Shown: positions 10,201 to 18,692 of the stretch, in pieces
Layout: every line of letters starts with the position of its first letter
How positions within the stretch are numbered: position 1 is the first letter of the stretch
Assembly (NCBI RefSeq): GCF_030697305.1
Contig: NZ_JAUYQL010000063.1
Span: 1-51,679 of the forward strand
Origin: Phenylobacterium sp.
GTDB taxonomy: Bacteria > Pseudomonadota > Alphaproteobacteria > Caulobacterales > Caulobacteraceae
Direction of reading: 5' to 3'
DNA length: 51,679 nt
Notes under the pieces: generated by a model
What the model saw: only the letters and a program-made list of their open reading frames with translations
What the model was told of the DNA's origin: nothing
The model's database searches: none
Translations under genes and position numbers: made by a program

Positions 10201-10773
10201 CAGATCGACGACAAGGGCCTGGCCTCGTCGCTGATGTATCCGAAGGTGTTCGAGGACTTTTGCGCCAGCGACCGCGCCTATGGGCCGGTGTCGCGGCTGC
10301 CGACGCCGACCTTCTTCTACGGCATGAGCGTTGGCGAGGAGATCGCCGTCGAACTGGAACGCGGCAAGCGGCTGGTGGTCACCCTGCGCGCGATCGGCGA
10401 GGCGGACGACGACGACGGGCTGGTCTCGGTGTTCTTCGAGCTCAACGGCCAGCCGCGGGTGGTCAAGGTTCCCGACCGGTCCGTCACCGGCAAGACCGCC
10501 GTGCGGCCCAAGGCCGACGACGAGGACGAGGGCCATGTGGCGGCCCCGATGCCGGGCGTGGTCTCCTCGATCAGCGTGCAGGAGGGTCAGACGGTGGCGC
10601 GCGGCGATCCGCTGCTGTCGATCGAGGCGATGAAGATGGAGACCCAGCTCTACGCCCAGGTCTCCGGCATGGTCGCCAAGCTGCACGTGACCCCGGGCGC
10701 CGCGATCGACGCCAAGGACCTGCTGATCGAACTGGTCGTCGTCGACGAGCCGGTCCTCGAGACGTTGGACTAG
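7291..10773 (+). CDS. pyc: Pyruvate carboxylase
   Basis: A 1160-residue single-chain pyruvate carboxylase, full family length. It carboxylates pyruvate to oxaloacetate using ATP, bicarbonate and covalently bound biotin, feeding the TCA cycle and gluconeogenesis. Order: biotin carboxylase (about 1-455; IKRLLVANRSEIAIRVF at the N terminus and the glycine-rich KASWGGGGRGM loop), carboxyltransferase (about 545-815; TDTTMRDAHQSLLATR), tetramerisation region, and a C-terminal biotin carrier domain with EAMKMET, where K1115 is the biotinylated lysine. The start is TTG at 7291, chosen because it gives the canonical N terminus; its SD is weak. It is a single-gene unit with a 180-bp leader. Confidence 0.97.
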   Translation: MRAIKRLLVANRSEIAIRVFRAAAEMGIATIAIYAEQDKLSLHRFKADEAYLIGAGMGPIEAYLSIDEVIRVALEAKADAIHPGYGFLSESPEFAEACAAAGIAFIGPSPTTMRALGDKVAARNLAISAGAPVMPATTPLPNDPSEIKRMAQAVGYPVMLKASWGGGGRGMRPIESEGQLLDAVASARREAKAAFGKDEVYLEKLVQRARHVEVQLLGDNHGNLFHLFERDCSIQRRHQKIIERAPAPYLDEAQRAELCEAALKIGRAANYVGAGTVEFLMDVDTGAFYFIEVNPRIQVEHTVTETVTGIDIVKAQIRITEGGRLGVAEETGVPPQAELRLSGHALQCRITTEDPENNFIPDYGRISAYRGAFGFGIRVDGGTAYSGAVVTRFYDPLLEKVTAWAPTPAEVIARMDRALREYRIRGVATNLAFVEAVLAHPKFQSNAYTTRFIDETPELFRRSARRDRATKLLRYVADVSVNGQPEVRNRPRPSPQARKPVAPVFAPAASADSARKRLERLGPKGFADWMLAHDRPLVTDTTMRDAHQSLLATRFRTIDIARAARAYADGLPELMSLECWGGATFDVAMRFLLEDPWERLAMLRERTPHALMQMLLRGANGVGYANYPDNVVRFFIRQAADAGVDLFRVFDCFNWVENMRVAIDAVAEAGKIAEGAICYTGDILDPSRPKYSLAYYVGVAKELEAAGCHVLAIKDMAGLLKPAAAKVLITELKQQVGLPIHLHTHDTSGIAGATILAAVDSGVDAFDAAMDAMSGTTSQPCLGSIVEALRGTPRDTGLDPEAIRSISFYWEAVRGQYAAFESDLKSGASEVYLHELPGGQFTNLREQARGLGLDSRWHDVARAYRAANDMFGDIVKVTPSSKVVGDMALMMVSQGLTPSDVLDPARDVAFPQSVVEMLRGDLGQPPGGWPADLQKKALKGAEAYTARPGSLIPHADLEAVRTAVSARVGRQIDDKGLASSLMYPKVFEDFCASDRAYGPVSRLPTPTFFYGMSVGEEIAVELERGKRLVVTLRAIGEADDDDGLVSVFFELNGQPRVVKVPDRSVTGKTAVRPKADDEDEGHVAAPMPGVVSSISVQEGQTVARGDPLLSIEAMKMETQLYAQVSGMVAKLHVTPGAAIDAKDLLIELVVVDEPVLETLD

Positions 10774-10820
10774 ACCGGCTCCGAGCCCATAGGGTCCGCG
10801 CCGCCAATCAGGAGCTGCCT

Positions 10821-11735
10821 ATGAGCGATCTCGAACGACGTCAGCTGGGCCGGACCGGCCTTTCGGTCACCGTGCTGGGCTTCGGCGCCATGGACCTGGG
10901 CGGGCCGCCCGCCGCCAACGAGATCACCGACGACGAGGCGGGCGCGGTCCTGAACGCGGTGCTCGACGCGGGCATCAACTTCATCGACACGGCGGTCTGC
11001 TACGGCGTCAGCGAAGAGCGGATCGGCAAGGCGATCTCCGGGCGCCGCGACGAGTTCGTGCTGGCCACCAAGTGCGGCTGCACGCCGGGCGCTGGCATGG
11101 GCGGACCCCACGTCCATACCCAGGAAAACATCCGCGCCGGCGTCGAGCACAGCCTGCGCACCATGAAGACCGACCACCTGGACGTGGCGCAGTTCCACCG
11201 CAGCCTGACCCGCAAGGGTTGGGAGGAGGACGGAGCGCTAGAGGAACTGCTGAAGCTGAAGCAGGAGGGCAAGGTCCGCTACATCGGCGTCTCGGGCACG
11301 CTGCCGGAGCTCGCCGAGCAGGTTGATGCGGGTGTGTTCGACGTCTTCCAGATCCCGTATTCCGCATTGCAGCGCGAGCATGAGGCGATCATCGCCAAGG
11401 CCTCTGCGGCCGGAGCGGGCATCATCATCCGCGGCGCCGTGGCCCGTGGCGCACCCGATAACTGGGATAAGCGCTACTACATGCTGAGCCGCGACGAGAT
11501 GACCGGTCGCTGGGAACAGGCCAAGCTCGACGACCTGATGGATGGCATGGGCCGCATCGAGTTCATGACCCGCTTCGCGCTCGCCTCGCCCGATCTCGAC
11601 ACCACGATCATCGGCACCAAGAGCCTTGAACACCTGCGCAGCAACGTCGAGGCCGCGCGCAAGGGGCCGCTGCCCGCCGACGTCGTCGCCGAAGCCAAGC
11701 GACGGCTGGACGCCACGGCGTCGCGGCCGTCCTAG
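10821..11735 (+). CDS. Aldo/keto reductase
   Basis: A 304-residue NADPH-type oxidoreductase with an (alpha/beta)8 barrel. ATG 10821 has an AGGAG SD (10810-10814). The catalytic tetrad is complete: D56 and Y61 in FIDTAVCYG, K84 in LATKCG, and H126 in VAQFHRS. The C-terminal TTIIGTKSLEHLRSNVEAA matches the cofactor phosphate-binding segment of the family. It lies 47 bp after pyc, so read-through is possible. It probably reduces aldehydes or ketones; the natural substrate is unknown. Confidence 0.92.
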   Translation: MSDLERRQLGRTGLSVTVLGFGAMDLGGPPAANEITDDEAGAVLNAVLDAGINFIDTAVCYGVSEERIGKAISGRRDEFVLATKCGCTPGAGMGGPHVHTQENIRAGVEHSLRTMKTDHLDVAQFHRSLTRKGWEEDGALEELLKLKQEGKVRYIGVSGTLPELAEQVDAGVFDVFQIPYSALQREHEAIIAKASAAGAGIIIRGAVARGAPDNWDKRYYMLSRDEMTGRWEQAKLDDLMDGMGRIEFMTRFALASPDLDTTIIGTKSLEHLRSNVEAARKGPLPADVVAEAKRRLDATASRPS

Positions 11736-11869
11736 GAAGGGCGTTAGCTTCCCGCCCAAGGATCGTAGGCTGAGTTCACCACCACGCGCGCGGCGGAATC
11801 GCGATGACGCTACGCCGCCCGCATCGTAGAAGCGGATGACGCCTGGGCGGCGGGTATTGGGGAACCACG

Positions 11870-13210
11870 ATGGCTGAGACCGGCGCCACGTCCGATCTGT
11901 CTCCGGTCGGCGCCGTGGGGCTGACGCCCATGCAGCGTCTGCGCAACATCCTGGGTGGATCGGCAGGCAACTTCGTCGAGTGGTTCGACTGGTTCGCCTA
12001 TGTCTCCTTCGCCATCTACTTCTCGTCGGCGATCTTCCCGGACGACGACCAGACCACCCGGCTGCTGAAGACCTATCTGCCGTTCGCCCTCGGCTTCGTG
12101 GCGCGGCCGCTGGGCGCCTATCTGATGGGTGTCTACGCCGACAAGGCGGGGCGCAAGGCGGCGCTGACCTTGTCGGTGTCGCTGATGTGCGCGGGCTCGC
12201 TGATGATTGCGCTGATCCCAACCGGCGGCCAGATCGGCCTGCTCGCGCCGGTGCTGCTGACCATCGCGCGGATCGCCCAGGGCCTGTCGGTCGGCGGCGA
12301 GTACGGCGCCTCGGCCACCTACGTCAGCGAGATGTCCAGTCGCAAGCATCGCGGGTTCTGGTCGGGCTTCCTCTATGTGACGCTGATCGCAGGCCAGCTC
12401 GCCGCCGTGCTGCTCCTGGTGATCCTGCAGCAACTGCTCACCGAGGCGCAGCTCCAGGCCTGGGGCTGGCGCATCCCGTTCGTCATCGGCGCGATGTTCG
12501 CCGTGGTGGTGTTCTGGATCCGCATGCGCATGCACGAGACCCCGGCTTTCGCCACGGCCGGTGAACATGAGTCCCGCGGCAAGTCGATGATGCTGTTCAC
12601 CCACTATCCGCGAGAGACGGCGATGATCTTCGTGCTCACCGCCGGCGGCGGCGCGGCCTTCTACTTCTTCACGACCTACATGAAGGACTTCCTGGTCAAC
12701 AGCGCGGCAGGGCCGGGAGGCGACGGCTTCGGCAAGGAGGCCGCAGCCCTGATCACCACCGCCCTGCTGGTCTGCTTCATGGCCATGCAGCCGCTGGTCG
12801 GCTGGCTGTCAGACCAGGTGGGCCGCAGGCTGATCCTGATCGCCAGCTTCGGGCTCGGGGCGTTGATGACCTATCCGATCAGCATGGCGATCATGGCGGC
12901 GACCACTGCGAGCCAGGCGTTCCTGCTGTGCCTGCCGCCGCTGGTCGCGCTGACCGGCTACACCGCGATCAGCGCGATCATCAAGGCGGAGCTGTTCCCC
13001 GCGCATCTGCGCGCCTCAGGCGTCGCGGTGCCCTATGCGCTGGCTCAGGCGCTGTTCGGCGGCAACGTCGGCACGACGGCGCTGTCGCTGAAAAAGGCCG
13101 GGCACGAACCGGTGATGTTCTGGATCATCGCCGGCCTGCTGGCCGCTGGCCTGGTGGTCGCCGTGCTGATGCGCGACACCCGCCGCCACAGCCTCATCCT
13201 CGAAGATTGA
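11870..13210 (+). CDS. MFS metabolite:H+ symporter, alpha-ketoglutarate permease-like
   Basis: A 446-residue inner-membrane protein with about 12 hydrophobic segments. It has the MHS-subfamily signatures: GNFVEWFDWFAY in the first helix, YADKAGRKAAL in loop 2-3, RIAQGLSVGGEYGASATY in helix 4, and WGWRIPF after helix 5. The pattern is close to E. coli KgtP, so proton-coupled dicarboxylate or alpha-ketoglutarate uptake is the best guess; other carboxylates are possible. ATG follows a GGGGA SD. The gene ends 1 bp before the end of the convergent sensor kinase gene. Confidence 0.88.
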   Translation: MAETGATSDLSPVGAVGLTPMQRLRNILGGSAGNFVEWFDWFAYVSFAIYFSSAIFPDDDQTTRLLKTYLPFALGFVARPLGAYLMGVYADKAGRKAALTLSVSLMCAGSLMIALIPTGGQIGLLAPVLLTIARIAQGLSVGGEYGASATYVSEMSSRKHRGFWSGFLYVTLIAGQLAAVLLLVILQQLLTEAQLQAWGWRIPFVIGAMFAVVVFWIRMRMHETPAFATAGEHESRGKSMMLFTHYPRETAMIFVLTAGGGAAFYFFTTYMKDFLVNSAAGPGGDGFGKEAAALITTALLVCFMAMQPLVGWLSDQVGRRLILIASFGLGALMTYPISMAIMAATTASQAFLLCLPPLVALTGYTAISAIIKAELFPAHLRASGVAVPYALAQALFGGNVGTTALSLKKAGHEPVMFWIIAGLLAAGLVVAVLMRDTRRHSLILED

Positions 13211-13211
13211 G

Positions 13212-15344
13212 CTAGGCGATCAGCGCCTGCGGCTCGGCGTCATCGGGCCGCTCCAGCTCATCCAGCGCCGCACAGAGCTTCTTGATGTCCAGCGGTTTGG
13301 CAAGAAAGGCGTCGAGGCCGGCGGCGATATACTCGGCCACCTGGTGCTTCATGGCGTTGGCGGTCAGGGCGAGGATGGGCGTGTGGCCGCCACGTTCGGC
13401 TTCCAGTTCGCGGATACGCCGGGTGGCGGAGATGCCGTCCATCTCCGGCATCTGGATGTCCATCAGGATCAGATCGAAAGACCCCGTATCCCACGCCTCG
13501 ACCGCCTCGCGGCCGTTCTCGACGATCACCGCGGTGAGGCCCAGCGACTGCAGCACAGTCTTCAGCACCAGTTGATTTGTCGGATTATCCTCGGCCGCGA
13601 GAATGCGCAGCGACCCGACCGGCGTGGCGGCCGGCGTCTGGGTGTCGTCAACCTGCGGCTCAGGACCAATCCATTCCAGTGGTAGTTCCAACGTGAACCT
13701 GGAGCCCTCACCGACGACGCTGGAGAGGGTAATCTCGCCGCCCATCAGCCTGGCGAGGTCCTGGGCGATCGCCAGGCCCAGGCCTGCGCCGCCAAAGCGC
13801 CGAGTGTGGGCGTCGTCGGCCTGAACGAACTTGGCGAACAGCCCGGACTGCAGATCGGCCGAGATCCCCGGACCAGTGTCGGTGACGCACAGGATGAGGC
13901 GGTGTGCGCCGTCCGCTTCGCGCGCCTCGATGGTCACGCCGACCCGCCCACGCTCGGTGAACTTCACTGCGTTGGACGCCAAGTTGTAGAAGATCTGCCG
14001 CAGCCGCGAGCAGTCGCCGCGCCACACGCCGCGGGCGCTGTCAGCGGTCTCCACCTCGAAAGCCAGGCCCTTGGCTTCGGCGAGCGCGGCGAAGGCCGCG
14101 CACGCGCCGCGCGCCATGTCGGCAAGATTGAACGGCGCCACCTCGAGCTCCAGTTTCCCGGTCTCGATCTTGGAGAGGTCGAGCACATCGTCGAGGATCG
14201 CCAGCAGCGCTTCGCCCGATTGGCGGATCACCGCGACACGGTCCTGTTCCTCAGCGGCGAGGTCGCCGCGCTGCAGCACCTGGGCCATGCCGAGGATGCC
14301 GTTCAGCGGCGTACGGATCTCGTGGCTCATGTTGGCCAGGAACTGGGATTTTGCGTGGTTGGCGGCCTGGGCCGCGTTGCGCGCCTGGACCAGATCGACC
14401 ATCGCGTGACGCAGCGAACGCAGGTTCATGCGAAGGGCGCCCATGGCCAGCAACAGTCCAAGGCCCAGGACGGCGGTCGCCGCGGTGACCATCGGCAGCG
14501 CTGCCGACAGCAGTTGGCGCCCGGGGCGCTGCGGCGTCCAGACTATAGTGGCGACGGTCGCGCCAGAGGGCGTGCGAAGCGCGGCATGGGCGAGGTCGGG
14601 GCCAAGCGCGGTCGCGCCGACGATCAGCTGCGGCTGTTCCAACAGATAGTGGGCCGACAGCTTGGCGAATGGGGCGTCGAACCGCACCGCGGTCACCAGC
14701 ACCGGCGCTCGGGCGCCTCGGGGCAGCACGGTCCCGAAGTCCGGCTGGATCAGCGTCGCGGTGACCAGATAGGGCGCGCCCCCGATGATCTGCGGCGTGC
14801 TGGCGCGGATCGGCGTCGAGATGACCTTTGTTCCGGTCGGGTCGGGCTTCAGCGCGCCGCGCGCCGCTTCCTGCTCGCGCAAAGCCCGCACCAGCGGGAT
14901 GGCGGCGCTGGTCAACGCCGTGAGCGATCGGGTCGGGACCTCGCGTCCGCCGGACATCGCGTAGAGGGGATCTCCTGAACCGGCGAAAACCACGGCGTTC
15001 TGCATCTTCACCGACTGATCGATGAAGGCGCCGATATTGGTCGACACCCATTCATGGTCGAAAGCGCCGTCGATATGCGCGACGGCCTCGTCCCACTGGG
15101 TGACGGATGTCAGGGAGTCTTCGATCTCGCGGATCTGCGAGCGGACGCCGTTCTCGACCAGCCGGATTTCCCGACCCTCGCTGATCACGTCCACCCGCGC
15201 CGACCAGAAGAACAGCGCGGCGAAGAGCAGGGCGACGGTCAGCAACCCTGCGCCCAGCGCCAGGGCGAACACCCGATTGGTCGTCCCTTCGCCGGAGATC
15301 GTTCCGTATCCGCGCCGCTCGGCGCCCAAGTGCAGGCTCGGCAT
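13212..15344 (-). CDS. CHASE4-type hybrid sensor histidine kinase/response regulator (copy 1)
   Basis: About 710 residues from ATG 15344 (preceded by GGCAGGA); a TTG at 15395 would add 17 residues. Numbering here is from the TTG. A transmembrane helix (about 42-64), a periplasmic CHASE4-like sensor (about 70-295; TQWDEAVAHIDG is typical) and a second transmembrane helix (about 300-320) precede a HisKA domain with H358 in NMSHEIRTPLNG. HATPase_c follows (N475, DTGPGIS, GGAGLGL) and a C-terminal receiver with phosphoacceptor D646 in LILMDIQMPEMDG. It should pass phosphate internally to the receiver; no Hpt protein or output regulator lies nearby. Its ligand is unknown. Confidence 0.93.
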   Translation of the reverse strand: MPSLHLGAERRGYGTISGEGTTNRVFALALGAGLLTVALLFAALFFWSARVDVISEGREIRLVENGVRSQIREIEDSLTSVTQWDEAVAHIDGAFDHEWVSTNIGAFIDQSVKMQNAVVFAGSGDPLYAMSGGREVPTRSLTALTSAAIPLVRALREQEAARGALKPDPTGTKVISTPIRASTPQIIGGAPYLVTATLIQPDFGTVLPRGARAPVLVTAVRFDAPFAKLSAHYLLEQPQLIVGATALGPDLAHAALRTPSGATVATIVWTPQRPGRQLLSAALPMVTAATAVLGLGLLLAMGALRMNLRSLRHAMVDLVQARNAAQAANHAKSQFLANMSHEIRTPLNGILGMAQVLQRGDLAAEEQDRVAVIRQSGEALLAILDDVLDLSKIETGKLELEVAPFNLADMARGACAAFAALAEAKGLAFEVETADSARGVWRGDCSRLRQIFYNLASNAVKFTERGRVGVTIEAREADGAHRLILCVTDTGPGISADLQSGLFAKFVQADDAHTRRFGGAGLGLAIAQDLARLMGGEITLSSVVGEGSRFTLELPLEWIGPEPQVDDTQTPAATPVGSLRILAAEDNPTNQLVLKTVLQSLGLTAVIVENGREAVEAWDTGSFDLILMDIQMPEMDGISATRRIRELEAERGGHTPILALTANAMKHQVAEYIAAGLDAFLAKPLDIKKLCAALDELERPDDAEPQALIA

Positions 15345-15599
15345 CAATCCTGCCCGTCGCCGCGATGGCTCGCGCGCGGATCTGATCCAAAGCAACTCAT
15401 CTGAACTGTCCCCGCGGCCGGCATGGGGTCCGGCTGCGGCGAGCTTAAGCGCGTCAAGGTTATCAGACCGTGCGCGAGACCCAGCTCAAGGTGTCGCAGC
15501 ACCGCGGTCAGGTTGTGCGCGTCCAGCCGCGAGCGCTGCGCCGCCGCGATCGGCGAGGCGGTCAAGCCCCGCGAAAACGCGTGGCGCGTGCCGACAGGT

Positions 15600-17741
15600 T
15601 CAGGCGACGTGTTGGCTGGAATTTGGCTCAGTCGTCACCGCGTCGTCCGCGTTGATCGCGTCCTGTATCGCGGACAGCAGGAGAGCGGCGTTGATCGGCT
15701 TGGCGACGAAGCCGTTCATCCCTGCAGCGAGGTAGCCCTCGATCTGATGGGTCATGGCGTTGGCCGAGAGCGCCAGGATCGGTGTCTGTGGACCAGCGCG
15801 CGCCGCTTCGATCGCCCGCATCGCCTGGGCGGCCTCCACGCCGTCCATCTCCGGCATCTGGATGTCCATCAGCACCACATCGAAGGCGCCTGCTTTGAAC
15901 GCGGCGACGGCTTCACGCCCGTCGGCGGCGAGCGTCAATTTGACGCCCAATGGCTCCAGCAGAGCCTGGAGGAGCATCTGATTGGTGGTGTTGTCGTCGG
16001 CCGCGAGGATCCGCACTGCGAGGTGTTCCGGCTCGGCGGGTCCATCCTTGCGCGCCGCCGAAGCCACAGCCGCCGATCCGCGGACAAGCGGCAGGGTAAG
16101 GGTGAAGGTCGAGCCGACGCCCTCCGTGCTGCTCACCGCCAGCGCCCCGCCCATCATCTCCACGAGCTCGCGACAGATCGAGAGGCCCAGGCCGGTGCCG
16201 CCGAAACGGCGCGTCACCGAGGCGTCGGCCTGGACGAACTTGCTGAACAACCGCGGCATGGAGTCCTTAGTTATGCCGAGGCCGGTGTCGCTGATGGTCA
16301 ATTGCAGGCCGCCGGGCGCGCAGGCGACTTCCACGCGGACACAGCCATGGTCGGTGAACTTGACGGCGTTGGAGGCGAGATTGCCGACGACCTGGCGAAT
16401 GCGCACCGCGTCGCCACGCCAGATCCCCAGCGCCGAAGGCTCGATCGCGATGTCGAACGCGACGTCCTTGCGGGCGGCGAGGCCTGCGAACGGCCGACAG
16501 ACGGCGTTGATCGTCTCCTCGAGGTCGAAATCGCCGGTTTCCAGCTCCATGCGGCCGGCCTCGATCTTCGACAGGTCGAGGATGTCGTTGAGCACGGCCA
16601 GCAGCGTCTCGCCGGAATCGCGCACGATCTTCAGCCGCTCGGCGTGCGGCGAACCCAGGTCGCTGCGCTCCAGCACCTGGACCATTCCCAAGACGCCGTT
16701 CAGCGGCGTGCGGATCTCGTGGCTCATGTTGGCGAGGAATTCGCTCTTGGCGCGGTTGGCGTCCTGGGCCGCGTCGCGGGCGCGCACCAAATCGGCGATC
16801 GCCTGCGAGAGGCTGGCTTCGTTTGCGTCGAGGCGCATGACGATGGAGCGAACTCGGAACGCCAGCGCCGTAGCGGCGGCCAGCAGCGCCAGGAAGCCCA
16901 TGACGATCACCGGCGCCGCGGAGCGCAGCACCTCGAGGCCCGGTCGATGCGCCTGCCAGGTGATGCTGCCGACGGCATGGCCGTTGATGTCGACGATCGG
17001 CAGCATGTCCTTGCCGGCCTGCGCCTGCGGCTGGATTGAGGCTTCCTGGACGCGTAGTTCCTGCTTCAGCGCTGACAGGAACTGGCCGTCCATGCGTTGG
17101 GCCGAGACCACGATGACGGCGGGGCCTGGGCGGCGCGGCGCGCTCCAGACTTCAGGCGTCACGGTGGATGCGGCGACGAGGTAGTAGTGTCCGCCGGACT
17201 TCAGGACGCCCCGCGTGGTGGTGGCGAGGCCCGGGTCGGTGGGCCTGCGGTCCTGGCTGGGGTGGCGGCTCCTCCGCTCGACCGCACGCATGCCGGTGAG
17301 CATCGGCCGTACGTCGAGCTCGAACTGGCGCATCGCCGCGGGCGCCGTGCGCCGGCCTTGTTCAAAAGCGTAGAAGGGTCGGTCGGCGCTGTCGAACACC
17401 ATGGTGCGGTCATGACCGCGGTTGTTGGCGAAGTAGGTGCCGATCTCGGCGTCCGCCCACTCCAGATCGCCGCCCGGCGAGAGCTTGGCGTAGGCCTGGT
17501 CCCAGACGCTCGCCGTGGTGATGTCCCTCGCCAGCCGCTCTTCCAGGCGCTCGAGCGTGCGCTGGACGAGGAAGCGTTCTTCCTGGGACTGCAGACGGTC
17601 CACGGCCGTGGAGGCGAGCGCCAGCATGGCGGCGCTCCCCAACAGCACGATGATCACGACAATCGCGCCCAGGCCGAGCAGCCGTCGCACATCGCGACGG
17701 CTCGCGCTGGGGTTTTCACTTATAGAGGTCAAACTTTGCAC
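15600..17741 (-). CDS. CHASE4-type hybrid sensor histidine kinase/response regulator (copy 2)
   Basis: A 713-residue paralogue of the next gene downstream with the same layout. Transmembrane helices are at about 21-45 and 274-296 and flank a CHASE4-like periplasmic sensor (VWDQAYAKLSPGGD). HisKA has H341 in NMSHEIRTPLNG, HATPase_c has NLASNAVKF and GGTGLGL, and the receiver has D626 in VVLMDIQMPEMDG. GTG 17741 has an AGGG SD with a 7-nt spacer. The sensor halves of the two kinases are far less alike than their kinase cores, so they probably sense different signals into related outputs. No dedicated effector is encoded beside them. Confidence 0.93.
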   Translation of the reverse strand: MQSLTSISENPSASRRDVRRLLGLGAIVVIIVLLGSAAMLALASTAVDRLQSQEERFLVQRTLERLEERLARDITTASVWDQAYAKLSPGGDLEWADAEIGTYFANNRGHDRTMVFDSADRPFYAFEQGRRTAPAAMRQFELDVRPMLTGMRAVERRSRHPSQDRRPTDPGLATTTRGVLKSGGHYYLVAASTVTPEVWSAPRRPGPAVIVVSAQRMDGQFLSALKQELRVQEASIQPQAQAGKDMLPIVDINGHAVGSITWQAHRPGLEVLRSAAPVIVMGFLALLAAATALAFRVRSIVMRLDANEASLSQAIADLVRARDAAQDANRAKSEFLANMSHEIRTPLNGVLGMVQVLERSDLGSPHAERLKIVRDSGETLLAVLNDILDLSKIEAGRMELETGDFDLEETINAVCRPFAGLAARKDVAFDIAIEPSALGIWRGDAVRIRQVVGNLASNAVKFTDHGCVRVEVACAPGGLQLTISDTGLGITKDSMPRLFSKFVQADASVTRRFGGTGLGLSICRELVEMMGGALAVSSTEGVGSTFTLTLPLVRGSAAVASAARKDGPAEPEHLAVRILAADDNTTNQMLLQALLEPLGVKLTLAADGREAVAAFKAGAFDVVLMDIQMPEMDGVEAAQAMRAIEAARAGPQTPILALSANAMTHQIEGYLAAGMNGFVAKPINAALLLSAIQDAINADDAVTTEPNSSQHVA

Positions 17742-17848
17742 GTGACGACCCTAGGTGGATCGACGTTAAAAGTGCGCCAACAAGTGTGGACTGCGGGCGA
17801 TCTGTCGCAGGATGGAAAGCGGGGTAGCGTCGCACCGCGCTTGCGACC

Positions 17849-18589
17849 TCAAGAAGAGAGCGTGCGGCCCCCGTCGCTGACGATGGTCTGGCCAACCACA
17901 TAGCCCGACAGCGGAGAGGCCAGGAACAGGACGACGCCGGCGATCTCCCTGATCTCGCCCAGCCGCCCGATCGGGATGCCCTTGAGGCGTTCGGCCAGGC
18001 GCTCCGGATCGGCGACGGTCACCTCGGTCATCTTGGTCGCGACCAGGCCCGGCGCCACACCGTTCACGCGGATGCCCTGGCCGGCCCAGGCGTCGGCGAG
18101 GGTGGCGGTCAGGTGGATCACGCCGGCCTTCGACGCGGCGTAGGCCGGGTTGCCGCGGGTGGTGCGGATGCCGCCAGCGGACGACACGGTGATCAGGCTG
18201 CCCTTGGCTTTGGCCAGCATCGGCTGGAACTTCACCGCACAGGCCATGAGGCTGTTCAGGTTGACCTCGACCACACGCCGGAAGGTCTCCATCTGGAACT
18301 CCGCGCGGCGATACTCCACCACGCCCTGGCACAGCACGAGGATGTCGAGGCTATCGAACGTCGGCGTCCAGGATTCCACCGCCGAGGTGTCTGACACGTT
18401 GAGCTGGCTGTAGTTCAGGCCTGTCAGGTCGGATCCCGAGGCCGGGTCGTACTGGTCCGCCGAAGCGCGCGTGCCGGTGACGTGGACAACAGCGCCTCTG
18501 TCCAGGAAGGCGTGAGCGACGCCGTTGCCGATGCCGCTCGAACCGCCGACCACCAGAGCGCGCTTGCCGCTGAAATCCAGATCCTTCAC
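17849..18589 (-). CDS. SDR family oxidoreductase
   Basis: A 246-residue classical short-chain dehydrogenase. The nucleotide-binding GGSSGIG is at 15-21, N110 lies in VEVNLNS, the catalytic Ser in ITVSSAGG (136/137), and Y150-x3-K154 in AYAASK. The C terminus GYVVGQTIVSDGG is typical of FabG-like SDRs. GTG 18589 has an AGGGGA SD with a 5-nt spacer. It lies 107 bp upstream of the second hybrid kinase on the same strand and may share a transcript. Substrate is unknown. Confidence 0.92.
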   Translation of the reverse strand: MKDLDFSGKRALVVGGSSGIGNGVAHAFLDRGAVVHVTGTRASADQYDPASGSDLTGLNYSQLNVSDTSAVESWTPTFDSLDILVLCQGVVEYRRAEFQMETFRRVVEVNLNSLMACAVKFQPMLAKAKGSLITVSSAGGIRTTRGNPAYAASKAGVIHLTATLADAWAGQGIRVNGVAPGLVATKMTEVTVADPERLAERLKGIPIGRLGEIREIAGVVLFLASPLSGYVVGQTIVSDGGRTLSS

Positions 18590-18692
18590 CGAAATCCCCT
18601 TTTGACCGCGTGACGGTCGGGCCTTCGATCAGTCGGGGGAGGCGGTCAACTGCAAATGCAACAGCGCCACGCCGCGCGTGAGGGGAGGAGAT

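Noticed and set aside
7249-10686. 1145-codon open frame antisense to pyc
   Set aside because: Composition is that of a reverse shadow (Arg, Gly, His and Val rich, no fold motifs); pyc on the other strand is certain.
15396-15599. Possible small gene between the two hybrid kinases
   Set aside because: The short frames overlap the kinase N terminus and have no SD; the region is more likely a leader.
15423-17039. 538-codon plus-strand frame antisense to hybrid kinase 2
   Set aside because: Shadow of a clearly recognised kinase gene; no SD or domain signal.
13212-17741. The kinase pair as a recent tandem duplication
   Set aside because: Core motifs match, but periplasmic sensors and linkers differ widely, so the duplication is old if it happened here at all.
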